Positions 32,501 through 42,407 of a stretch of DNA of 64,000 bases are shown here, in pieces (position 1 is the stretch's first letter; each line of letters begins with the position of its first letter). The notes below the pieces were generated by a model, which did not search any database, was not told the origin of the DNA, and saw nothing but the letters and a program-made list of their open reading frames with translations. This DNA is from Ophiostoma sp. CBS 140.51 (Eukaryota > Ascomycota > Sordariomycetes > Ophiostomatales > Ophiostomataceae), in NCBI GenBank assembly GCA_029298735.1, contig JANSLP010000072.1, positions 1 to 64,000 on the forward strand. The letters run 5' to 3'. The translations under genes were made by a program, and so were the position numbers.

Positions 32501-35028
32501 TGCAGCGCGCCGGTGCCTATGCTGGCTGGCTGAACCGCCAGTCACGTCGCGTCAGTACCATGCTGGCGACCGAGTCAATGGGCTACGTCGAGAAAGTTTC
32601 GGGCATGTGGAGGGGCGGCCGTCAGCACTACGACGACGCCGCCCTCATCCCACACGCCGAGGACGGTAACCCAGATGGCGAGCCGGGCATGTCTGTGGCC
32701 GACGCCATTGTCTCCAACGAACACTTCCGCGAACACTTTGCCCTCCCGGACACTGAGAAGCTGCAGGCTACCTATTTTGGCTCCATCATGCGCGTGCTGC
32801 CGCTGTACGGCAAGATCTATATTAGCCAGCGATACTTTTGTTTCCGCAGTCTGGTACCGGGTACGCGCACCAAACTAATCTTGCCGCTCAAGGACATTGA
32901 GAACGTCACCAAGGAAAAGGGCTTCCGCTTTACCTACTCGGGCCTCGTGGTTGTCATCCGCGGCCACGAAGAGCTCTTCTTTGAGTTCCACCAAGCCGAT
33001 ATGCGCGACGACTGTGCCATCACCCTGCTGCACCTCCTCGAAAAGGCGCGCTCGATGAAGGAGTCGGGCATTTTGAACGAAAAAGACAAGGCCGATGCCG
33101 AGCTCGCCCTAGCCGAGCGTGACGCGCTCAAAGAGGCCCGCGAAGAGGCTGCGGCCCGTATGGACGAGCATGCCGAAACACCAGCCGAGTCTGCAGCAAA
33201 TGCCGTCTCAGCCGCCAAGGCCGTTGTGTCGGCCGAGGCCAAAGAGGAGCGCCAGAACCGCAAGATTTTGCGCCAGTCGGCACTCATGGCCGAGGCGCCC
33301 ACCATCCTGTTTGACGACCCCAAGGCGTCCTTCCTCAACTTCAAGCCGGCCAAGCCCCTGCGCATTACGTGTTTGACGATCGGCTCCCGTGGTGACGTGC
33401 AACCGTACATTTCCCTTGGCCGCGGTCTGTTGGCCGAGGGTCACCATGTGCGCATCGCCACGCACCCCGAATTCGAAGGCTGGATTCGCAGCCACGGCCT
33501 AGACTATGGCCGTGTCGAGGGCGATCCGGGCGAGCTGATGCGCATCTGCATCGAGAACGGCACGTTTACGTTCCAGTTCTTGCGTGAGGCCAACTCCAAG
33601 ATGCGCACGTGGCTCGACGAGCTGCTGGCGTCGGCGTGGACCGCTTGCCAGGGTGCCGATCTTTTGATCGAATCGCCCAGCGCCATGGCCGGTATCCACA
33701 TTGCCGAGAAGCTGCAAATTCCCTATTTTAGAGCATTCACCATGCCCTGGACACGCACCCGCGCCTACCCCCACGCCTTCCTCATGCCCGAGCGCAAGAT
33801 GGGCGGCGCCTACAACCAGTTCTCGTACACCATGTTTGAGACCATTTTTTGGAAGGCGACGGCCGGCCAGATCAACCGCTGGCGCAACAAGATGCTGGGA
33901 CTACGCAATACTTCTCTGGAAAAGCTGCAGGTCAACAAGGTGCCGTTCCTGTACAACTTTAGCGCGTGCGTGGTGCCGCCGCCGCTGGACTACAGCGACT
34001 GGATCCGCGTGACGGGCTACTGGTTTTTGGATGAGGGGACGGGCATCAAGAAGAGCAATGACCAGAAGGAGAAGGATGGCGGCAATGAGTCCCAGGACAA
34101 GACGGCTGTGGAGAAGAAGGACCCCGCCTGGTCGCCACCGCAAGATTTGCTCGACTTTATCGCCAAAGCTCGCGAGGACCGCAAGAAGATTGTTTATGTC
34201 GGGTTCGGATCGATTGTAGTGACGGATCCGGCCAAGATGACGCAGGAAGTCATTGACGCCGTGCACAAGGCAGATGTTCGCTGTATTCTGTCCAAAGGCT
34301 GGTCGGACAGGCTGGTAGCCAAGAAGGATACGACGGTCGATGCTACAGTGGCAGCACCTCCCCCCGAAGATGAACTCCCTGCCGAAATCTTCCCCATCAA
34401 GTCCGCCCCACACGACTGGCTGTTTGCGCAGATTGACGCCGCCGCCCACCACGGCGGCTCGGGTACCACGGGCGCTTCTCTGCGGGCGGGCATCCCCACC
34501 ATTATCCGCCCCTTCTTTGGCGACCAGTTCTTTTTCGGCCAGCGCGTCGAGGATCTGGGCGTCGGCATCTGTCTCAAGAAATGGGGCGCCATGTCCTTTG
34601 CCCGCGCTCTATGGGAAGCCACCAACTCGGAACGCATGATCCGCAAAGCCGCACACCTGGGCGAGCAGATTCGCGAAGAGAATGGCGTCGACACGGCCAT
34701 CCAGTGTATCTACCGGGACATGGAGTATGCCAAATCGCTGGTGCGCGAGAAGGCGGTCAAGAGCGGGATGCTGCGCAGCAGTGTGGCGAGCGCCGGTGAC
34801 GAGTCTGATGCCGACGGCTATGACGATGACGACGAGCCGGAAGAGAGCTGGACGTTTGTGGGCGACGATGACCCGATGCAGCAGTCGATGATTCTGACGC
34901 CCGAGGCGGGTGGCAGCGGTAGCGTTTCGCCAGCAGCCGGTCAAAGCGGTGCTGGTGCCGGCGCTGGCGGCGGCGGCTACAAGGCTCTGGGCAGCCGTAT
35001 CCTCGGCATTGCGACGCAGAAGCAGTAG
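29572..35028 (+). CDS. ATG26: Sterol 3-beta-glucosyltransferase Atg26
   Basis: Transfers glucose from UDP-glucose to ergosterol; in Komagataella and Colletotrichum orthologues it is needed for pexophagy. Single exon, 1818 residues, longer than most orthologues because of a Ser/Thr/Pro-rich, disordered first 480 residues. Domain order is complete: GRAM 1 (about 481-545, [20 protein letters not shown]), PH (about 548-640, [19 protein letters not shown]), second GRAM (about 1046-1150, [20 protein letters not shown]) and the GT1-type transferase (about 1261-1700, [18 protein letters not shown]). The transferase has the UDP-sugar motif [18 protein letters not shown] and then [18 protein letters not shown]. 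The acidic tail holds SWTFVG at residue 1760, a good Atg8-interacting motif. The ATG at 29572 is the first in a 215-codon open stretch. Confidence 0.96.
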   Translation: [1818 protein letters not shown]

Positions 35029-35430
35029 TGTGCTGTACCACTGTTTTTTACTTGTTTTTTGTTCTTATTTTTCTCTCACCTCTTGTTTACGGCTTGACGA
35101 TCATGGCCTATAGCGACTTTTGCTTTTTACGTTTTTGTCACATTTCACCTAATATCCTATTGTCACTTGTCTCTCTTGTTGTCAGCCTTTTGTTATCATA
35201 TCACCTCACTTTCTGTCTACGGTCTCTCTTGTTGTCTTCTTCCTACTACCCTGGCATATATTAGATAAAGAAATGCATCTTTAGACTGTGGGGGATATTC
35301 ACGTTTTTCTTGTCTGTTGGTCTTACTTTGTTTCTAGAAACGGGAAGGGACAGATCATCTAGCGACCTACTTTTGCTCTTTGTACTGAAATGACAAACCC
35401 AAATTCTCTTCACTACGTTCCTTCTGTGAT
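35029..35430. terminator. Convergent 3' region, Atg26 / esterase
   Basis: 402 bp between converging genes, T-rich on the + strand just after the Atg26 stop. Presumably both polyadenylation regions; no specific signal was assigned. Confidence 0.35.
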
Positions 35431-37392
35431 TTATTCTGGAATCTTCTCGCCCAACCTTTGCCAAAAGGCACACCGTTGACCCCGACCACCCTCCCAAACA
35501 TCGGCATCTTCAGCCGCGAAGCGGTTCTGCAAGCCAGGGCCGGTGTACTGTGTTACATTACCAACGCCCGTGGGTGATTGTACAAAGTATGGTGTGCCGC
35601 CGGTCTGGTTGAGGTTGACCAGTGTGTGGCTGCCGTCGGGACCAGACCACCGCGGCCAGTCTGCCGCCACGTTGGAAGACAAGCCGTTGGCCACGGCCAG
35701 CGGGTTGGATGGGTTGCCCGTCGCCACAAAGGCGGCAATCATTTCTGCAAATGTCAGCAGTGCTCTCACAAGATAATCATGACCGCAACGTACCCCTGAA
35801 AGCCTGCACCAGGTCCGGCCCCTGGTTTGGTGTTGGGGGCCCCCAGTAGGCACTCAAGTCGGCTCCATGTGCTGCAAAGGGGACGGAATATTGGTAGTGG
35901 TAGGCAGTCTTTGTCTTGTTGCCGGTGCTGTTGGAGAAGGCTGTCGACAACCAGTAGCTGGGACAGACGACGGAGACCTCGGCGTAGATGTTCTGGGGAT
36001 CAGAAGAGAAGACAACAAATTCAAATGGGGTGAGGGAGACTTACGTATGCCCTCTGCTGCACACCGGTGGCAGCACTGCTGACAGCATTGGCCGTCGGTG
36101 GGTGCAGTCCGTCAGACTCGTAGCTGGTGGGAGGGAGCGCCGTGTTCGAAGGTGGGTAGGCTGTCAAGATGCTGTCGATATCGCCCTCGTCCAGCTCGGA
36201 AAAGTACTCTTCCAGCCATGCCCTCAGATCTGATTCCGTACGGATCGTCGCCGGCACGATCAGCACGCCCTCGTCTGCATTGTTGCCGATCAGTGCGTTG
36301 CTCCCGTGGACACCTCCTGTGAGAAGTCGACTCGGCGGCCCTTTAAGGAGATCGCCGTCCGTCACCGGTACAAATGCCCAGTTGCCGTGGGGTGTCGGCT
36401 GGTTCGTAGAGACCCAGTTGCTGGCCCACTGGAGGACCAAAGTATCTTGGGTGGTGAGGCAGGCGAACGTGTCGGTCGACGAGGTGCAGCCGGCTGCCAC
36501 CACAAAGTCTGCGTAGTGCCGTTCCACTGCAGGACTGTCGAACCACGGCTGCGTCGGGATCCACGGCGAAGCGGTCCAGATCTGGTCAGAGTTAACGAGT
36601 GAGCGTAACGAGCGAGGAGAAAGAACGAACGAAGCGAGGACATTAACGTACGTTTTGGAAGAGTGGTCGAGGCTGAGGGTCGCCCACTTTGTGGGCTCCA
36701 GCGACGGCATGTAAGAGGACCGACCCAGCCCCCGCCGACTCGCCGGCCAAGGTCACGTCTGCACCGCCGCCAAAGGCTCCGATATGTTGTCGTACCCACT
36801 CTAGAGCCGCCCTCTGGTCCAGCAGACCGGCGTTTAGGTGTCCTTTTTGCTGCACTTCCTTGGACGCCAGAAAGCCAAACGCACCCAAACGGTACTGAAT
36901 AGAGACGGCAATCATGGGATGAGAGTGGGCTGTGGCGGCCAGCATTTGTGAGAGATCCTGTGTGGCATCCCCTTCGCCGTAACCGCCGCCATGGATCCAG
37001 ACAAGAACGGGCAAAGGTGCACCTGTTGTGTTGGATGGTGCATACACATTCAGGAAAAGACAGTCTTCATTGCCCGGGATGAATAGAGACGATGCACCTG
37101 GTACTTGTGGAAGAGATTGTGGACAGGCTGGGCCAAACTTGTCGGCAAGGATGAGAGTCGATGAGTCTGCTGGTGAGTTTCTGGTAAGTAGCTGAGGGGC
37201 CTGCCATCGGAGACGGCCAACAGGCGGTTGGGCATAGCGGATGCCTTTCCAGACAGTCAGCCCAGTAGAGGCATTCTGAACGCCAGTATACGATGCGTAG
37301 CCGAGGTCGACAGTAAGAGACGTGTTGGTGGCAGCTGTTGTCGTGGTCACGACAAAAGCGAGGACGAATGCCAATATCATATTCATCATCAT
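35431..37392 (-). CDS. Secreted type-B carboxylesterase/lipase
   Basis: Alpha/beta-hydrolase that cleaves carboxylic esters outside the cell or in the secretory route. Four exons (37392-36652, 36581-36045, 35992-35794, 35744-35431) give 596 residues, a usual length for the family. The chosen ATG starts MMMNMILAFVLAFVV, a clear signal peptide; an in-frame ATG at 37491 is possible, and TATATA near 37540 fits either. The type-B signature EDCLFLNVY and oxyanion HGGG are present. The nucleophile is Ser219 in GESAGAGS, the acid is in NADEG, and the His in VPFAAHGADL. Introns have GTACGT, GTAAGT and GTACGT donors. Several N-x-S/T sites are present. Substrate unknown. Confidence 0.9.
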
Positions 37393-37679
37393 GATAACTG
37401 CTGATGATGAATCCGTAACAGTTGTCATAGCATCATAAGAAATGATTGGCATGGCTCTTACAATCTTTAATATGTCCAGGTCCTCGCTCATTGTAGATAA
37501 TAATAGACTGCTGCGGGTGAATTCAGTCGGCAGCTCCTCTATATATTGCATCGCATCCCGTCGGCAGTCATTTCACCATAACATTAATATATTAATCGTT
37601 AATCATAAATACAAATACAAATACAACCTGGGTGTGTACAGTTCATACAATTTCGTCATGATTTCTGCCCTTCGTCGTC

Positions 37680-38393
37680 TCACCTCGGCGCATCCGTCAA
37701 CAGCACATACCGCACACCAAACAGCCGCTTCTTTGTCACGGTGCCATCTGCCGCCTTGTCAATCGTCCAGACCGACTGGTTGCCCACACCATCGTCGCCC
37801 TCGTCGTCCATTGGGATAAAGATGCGCCCGGGGCTGCGGAGTTGGTCCAGCAGTTCCGTGTGCAGCTTCGCCGCCGACGCGCCCACATGGATGGCGTCGA
37901 AGCCACCATCGGCGAGAGGGGACGGCGCGCCCTTACGTCCGTCCCCGACGACAAACTTGACTTGACCGGACTCGAGGTGAGCCCGGCCACCTTCACTCTT
38001 GGCCATGTTTGCGCGGCCCGTCTCGCACAGTTCGGAGATGTGTTCCACGCCGACGACCTCCCCTTGCGGTCCGGCCAGTTCAGCCAGCAAGTGGGTGAGG
38101 TAGCCAGAGCCGCTCCCTATATCCAAAATGCGTGGCCCTCCCCTGCCCTCAGCAGCGTCGGGAACGACGTATGGCATGAGGTGCTGCACGGCCAGTGCGT
38201 GCATGTGCGGTGCCGAAATGGTGACGCCGTGGCCAATCGACTGGGGCGCGTCCTTGTAGGGCTTGCGGGTGGCATAGTGGGCGCGGTCGACGCTCAAAAA
38301 TGCCTGCTTGACTCGATCGTCGGTAATCATGCGGTTGGCGCAGAGGTTGCCGACGAGCTCGGCCAGCGACTCGCCCGAGCTGCGCCAGGCCAT
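37680..38393 (-). CDS. Protein-L-isoaspartate O-methyltransferase
   Basis: SAM-dependent enzyme that repairs isoaspartyl residues in ageing proteins. From the ATG at 38393 it is 237 residues, matching the usual 210-240. MAWRSSGES...LVGNLC is the common N-terminus, PYKDAPQSIGHGVTISAPHM is the family active-site segment, DIGSGSGYLT is SAM motif I, and GVEHISEL motif post-I. The frame stays open upstream to an ATG at 38651, and that extension (KRTARVLFPRL, then Ser/Pro) could be a mitochondrial leader made by an alternative start. The gene lies about 290 bp upstream of the esterase start, same strand. Confidence 0.93.
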   Translation of the reverse strand: MAWRSSGESLAELVGNLCANRMITDDRVKQAFLSVDRAHYATRKPYKDAPQSIGHGVTISAPHMHALAVQHLMPYVVPDAAEGRGGPRILDIGSGSGYLTHLLAELAGPQGEVVGVEHISELCETGRANMAKSEGGRAHLESGQVKFVVGDGRKGAPSPLADGGFDAIHVGASAAKLHTELLDQLRSPGRIFIPMDDEGDDGVGNQSVWTIDKAADGTVTKKRLFGVRYVLLTDAPR

Positions 38394-39183
38394 ATTGGAG
38401 ACGGATCTGTGGCGAGGGCGGGGGGAAGAAGAGGCCGACGAGTTTGACGGCAAAGGCGACGGCGACGGTGAGGGCAGGCGGGGAAACAAGACCCGGGCGG
38501 TGCGTTTGAGAAGGCTTGCCAGGGTGGCTGTTGGGGGTGTAGTTGGTTTATATGCGAAGAAGTTGTTGTGTATTAAGATGAGAGTTGTTTGTTGTGAGTG
38601 AAGTTGGGCGACGTCGAACTTGGGAGATGCAATCAGATGGATGTACGACATACTTTAGATATAAGTGAGTGGCGACTGCTAAATCCACCGGTCACTCACT
38701 CCACTGCTGACGGCGCGGCTGTTGGTTCAACCCCGCTAAAAACGCATCACTCCACAGCGCCTATCGTTTGCGTCACAGCATCGTCAAGCAACGAAATCGG
38801 TCAATAGTCGTGAATGGTCCCAAAAGTACAAAAACTATTCTAGTTTGGAACATGATGCCAGATTGTTTTGTTCATTATTAGCTTGACAATGCTTTATTAT
38901 ATCCATGTTTACGTGTATTGACGCTGCATAGTTGCTCAACATGGCCGATATGTTGTGTATCTCTCAATCAATACTTCTTTTGATAACGACATCACGCAAG
39001 CAGGCAATCACAGAACAATAGACACGCTGTATACCTGCAGGAAGAGAGAATAAGAATGGGATTTGACACAAGGAAAAGAGAATAAGGAATGTTGTTAATG
39101 CTTGCAAAGAAAGACCCAATAAAAATGCCATCACCAAACACCAAACAGTACAGTAAGAAACAAAGGAAATGCAGTCGCGAACG
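38394..39183. other. Spacer between methyltransferase and Bsd2-like gene
   Basis: 790 bp holding the methyltransferase promoter or leader and the 3' region of the Bsd2-like gene. AT-rich between 38810 and 39130; no other gene recognised. Confidence 0.4.
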
Positions 39184-40496
39184 TTATACGACATGCTCCG
39201 GGTTCTCGCCCTCGGCAATGACGGCCACGCCCAGGCCGCGGTCTGGACTCTGGAGCACCAGCTGCTCGTGCCGCCGGGCCCGCAAAAAGTCGCTGACGCT
39301 CTTGATCAGGATGAGCCAGCCGACAATCATGAGTGCGTAGGCGGCCCATTCGCTGCTGGCAATGTCTGACAAAGACGAGCCGATGCCGTCGGCTCCACCC
39401 GAGGCGTCGCCAGTACCGACGGTCGACGGATCAAAATTGTGTGCATTGGGGTCGGGCGGTGCTGCGTAGCCGTCGGACGACTTGGCTGCGGCGGCACCTG
39501 CCGCCGCCATGCCGCCACCGCCGCCGCTGGCGTCGTCACTCGATCCTTTGAGGTAGAAACCGTACTGGATCAGAGTAATGCCCAGACCGGCACGCGAGCC
39601 GTTCTTGGCCGCATGGGTTGAGTGCAACAGGTATGTAAGCAAGAAGCCGACGACCTGGAAGGACATGGAAATCATGCCGTTCCAGATAAATGAGAAGACG
39701 GAACCGACGGGCATGCCGTCGACGTAGACGTCGTCGGGGCCGCCGAGGTGGGGGGCCAGGATGGTCGTCTCCCAGTACGGCGGGGCCTGGTCGGCAGCTG
39801 CTTGTTCGTAGGTCTGGCTTGGTTAGCAATGAACAATCAAAATGCAATGTGCGAGTGGTGGAATGCGTAGGGTGTACATACAGGAGGCAACTCATCCTTC
39901 TCTTCGCCGGGTTCGGGACGCGCGGTCAAGTTGGAGAAGACGCCGTCGGACTGGATACCGCCGCCGTAGACGCGGCCCGTGGTGGCGGTAGCCCCTGACG
40001 AGGCGGCAGGGGCGGGCGGCCGTGAGGGAGAGGGTGTGGACGTGGAGGGTGTTAGCGCGCTTCCCGAATCTGACGAGTCACCGGCTGTGCCGGCTCCCGC
40101 TCCGGTCTGCGTCGGCGGCGTGGTCATCCACGCAGGCGCCCGCATCGGCCGCAGCGCATCCCGACTCCGCATCAGCCGCTGCCGGTCGTCGGCGTCGTCG
40201 TCGCTTTCGTCTGCGTTGCTGTCGGCGTCATCGTCGTCCTCCCCGAACGCATCCGCGAGTGTTGGGTCGACGACCGAGTTGGTCGTGTGCACGGACGCGG
40301 TGCCGTGCCGCCGGCCGCCTGTCGTCACTGTACCGTTGGGCGACTGCGACGATGTGCGGGAGCGAAAAGAGGGAGGGGGCGAGTTGGGAATGGTCGGGTT
40401 GGGCGAGAAGAGGTTGTCGTCGGCAGTCGTGGGTGAGTTTAGATTGTCGTCGTCGCCCTCATCCTGGGCATTCACCCGCTCGTACCGTGCCGACAT
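39184..40496 (-). CDS. BSD2: Bsd2/Ndfip-type Rsp5 adaptor, metal homeostasis
   Basis: Membrane adaptor that recruits the Rsp5/Nedd4 ubiquitin ligase to send proteins such as metal transporters to the vacuole. Exons 40496-39882 and 39813-39184 give 414 residues. The acceptor is the second AG (GCTAACCAAGCCAG), because only this yields PPTYEQAAADQAPPYWE. The join creates PPTY, a PPxY motif for WW domains, split by the intron. The N-terminal 200 residues are acidic and disordered. The conserved core is YVDGMPVGSVFSFIWNGMI...HAAKNGSRAGLG, with three membrane segments (about residues 245-270, 287-302, 370-388). The loop between the last two is Gly/Ala-rich. It is divergent from the gene at 41539. 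Confidence 0.9.
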
Positions 40497-41538
40497 GGCT
40501 GCAGGCAGGACAAGCCGGGAAGTAGAGGGAGGTGGTGATGTTGTGTTATTGACAATGTTGTCGATGGAAACGTTGCAATGGAAATGCTGTGTCGATGTTG
40601 CTGTCGCTTGGGAAATGTGTTGAAATGATAAAGGTGGATTCAACGGCTTGGCGGTTTCAAAGGAGGCGTCTGGGGATGTTGTCGTCGAGGAAGCAAAGCA
40701 GAGATTGACGAAGGAAGGAAAGTCGTCAATAGAGCGTCGACGAGAGACGCACGCAACCAGGTGTGCGTTGTCGAGGAAAGAAGAAAAGGCACAATCTGTG
40801 TCGAGGCAGACGTCAAAGAAGCGACGATCGCCAGGTGGGTTTGGGTTGGGAAGGAGGAGTCCAGAGAGAGAGGAGAGTGGTGCAAGGAGTGCAGGAGGTG
40901 GCTCCGAGTGGGTTCTTGTTTTAGGTTGAGAGATTACGAAGACGGACGGGAAAGGGAGAGGACAAGGGGCAGACTGGGCGACACAATGCAATATGAATGG
41001 AATCTTGGCCGTTGCGCGGCCTCCAAACTGTCGCTGTTAGGGGCATGCCAGGTGCTTTGACAGGCGGTTGGGGGGCTTTTCAAAGAACAGTCAGGGCCGT
41101 TTGGGCGCTGCCTAGATCTGACAGGGGCTTCGATTCCCCAAAGGAAGCGCCGGAACGAGGGGGCGACCCGACGGAGATTTTTAGGCCTGCTGACGTTATG
41201 CAAAGTGGACGTTCGTTTTGTAGGGGAATCAGGCGAGGCTATGGCTGTCTTCAGTGGAGTTCCACCGCTTTCCACCAGGGGAGGCACAGCCCTGTCACAG
41301 ACAAGGTCCTGGAAATGTTAGTGCCTTGTTTGTGGGGCATCACTTTGAGCTCTGAGGCCGTGACATTGAGTCTGTGCTTTCGTCCCTGGCTCAGGTCCCA
41401 CTTTTACTCCAAGCAGTCTATCCAATCATACACCACCATTTACTTGAGCGGGCATTGCCTCAAACTTTTTCAAAGGTTTGCGCTTCACACGATCTCGCAC
41501 GATACGTCAGTATTCGAGAGACGACGGCAACCAACACA
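40497..41538. promoter_or_regulatory. Divergent promoter, BSD2 / assembly factor
   Basis: 1.04 kb between two divergent genes. The half near BSD2 is CT-rich on that gene's strand, as expected for a leader. No other gene or clear motif. Confidence 0.4.
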
Positions 41539-42019
41539 ATGTCGGGTCTGAAGAGTGTGAGTACAGTCGCACGACACAATTGACAATCACTCGTCGCTAA
41601 CAACACAGATCCTCAATAAACAGTACAAGGCGGCCTTCGCCCGCTGGCCCAAAGATCTGCTGCGACCCGATCTCCAGCTTCAAGATGCCTTGGGCGGCCA
41701 ACACCTCGCCGAACGTCTGGGCGGTCGCCGCGTCGCCGCTTCCCCGGTCACCGACATTGCCATCCAAAAGGCCACAGGCCGCGCACCCGCCAACCCGCCC
41801 ACCGCCGATTTGGGCCAGCTGCGCCAGGTCAATGCGCTGTACTCGCTGCTAGACAACCGCTACAAGAGCAAGTACCCTCTGGCGACGGGTGTGCTGATGG
41901 CGCCCCGGAGCAACCCAACGTACTACGGCGATCTGATGACGGAGCTGGAGGAGGCGCCGAAGCGGAGTTTCTTTGGGCGGGTGAAGAAGCGGTTGGGCGG
42001 TATGTTTCGGTTGTCGTAG
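41539..42019 (+). CDS. Probable mitochondrial complex III assembly factor (UQCC2/Cbp6-like)
   Basis: An 18-nt first exon (41539-41556) and exon 41609-42019 give 142 basic residues. The N-terminal block, reading MSGLKS then LNKQYKAAFARWPKDLLRPD, has the WPKDxLRP pattern I associate with Cbp6/UQCC2 proteins, which help translate and assemble cytochrome b. After this there is a helix (LQLQDALGGQHLAERL), a second helix with LYSLLDNRYKSKYPL, and a basic C-terminus. Size and basicity fit a small matrix protein. The name is a pattern-based inference. The gene converges on the citrate carrier. Confidence 0.6.
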
Positions 42020-42407
42020 ACGAGTCGGGTCGACGAGTCTAAGGCGAAGCCGAAGACGAGGCAACAACAAACCAAGAGTCGACGGAGTCGACGATGACGA
42101 AGAGGCATCGTTGAACGACAACAAAAACGAAAGCACAAAACACAAAACCACCGGTGGACGGTGGCCTGCATTGCACGGCGTTTGGGACTGTACATATACA
42201 AAAAGGGCGAGACGATCTTGGACTGCATTGGAACGGCTAGCTAGATGGATGATACGACAACAAAAGCACTGGTATTCTATTCCTTCCGGCTCTTTTACAC
42301 GATACCTCTCCACATAGAAATAAGTAATCATAAACTTGAATCCTTCTTGAACTTTTATAAATCATTGGACGTGAAATAAAACATAACAAAACAACAACCC
42401 ACCTCCC
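42020..42407. other. Convergent 3' spacer
   Basis: 388 bp between the converging assembly-factor and carrier genes; A-rich near 42310-42390. Nothing else recognised. Confidence 0.45.
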
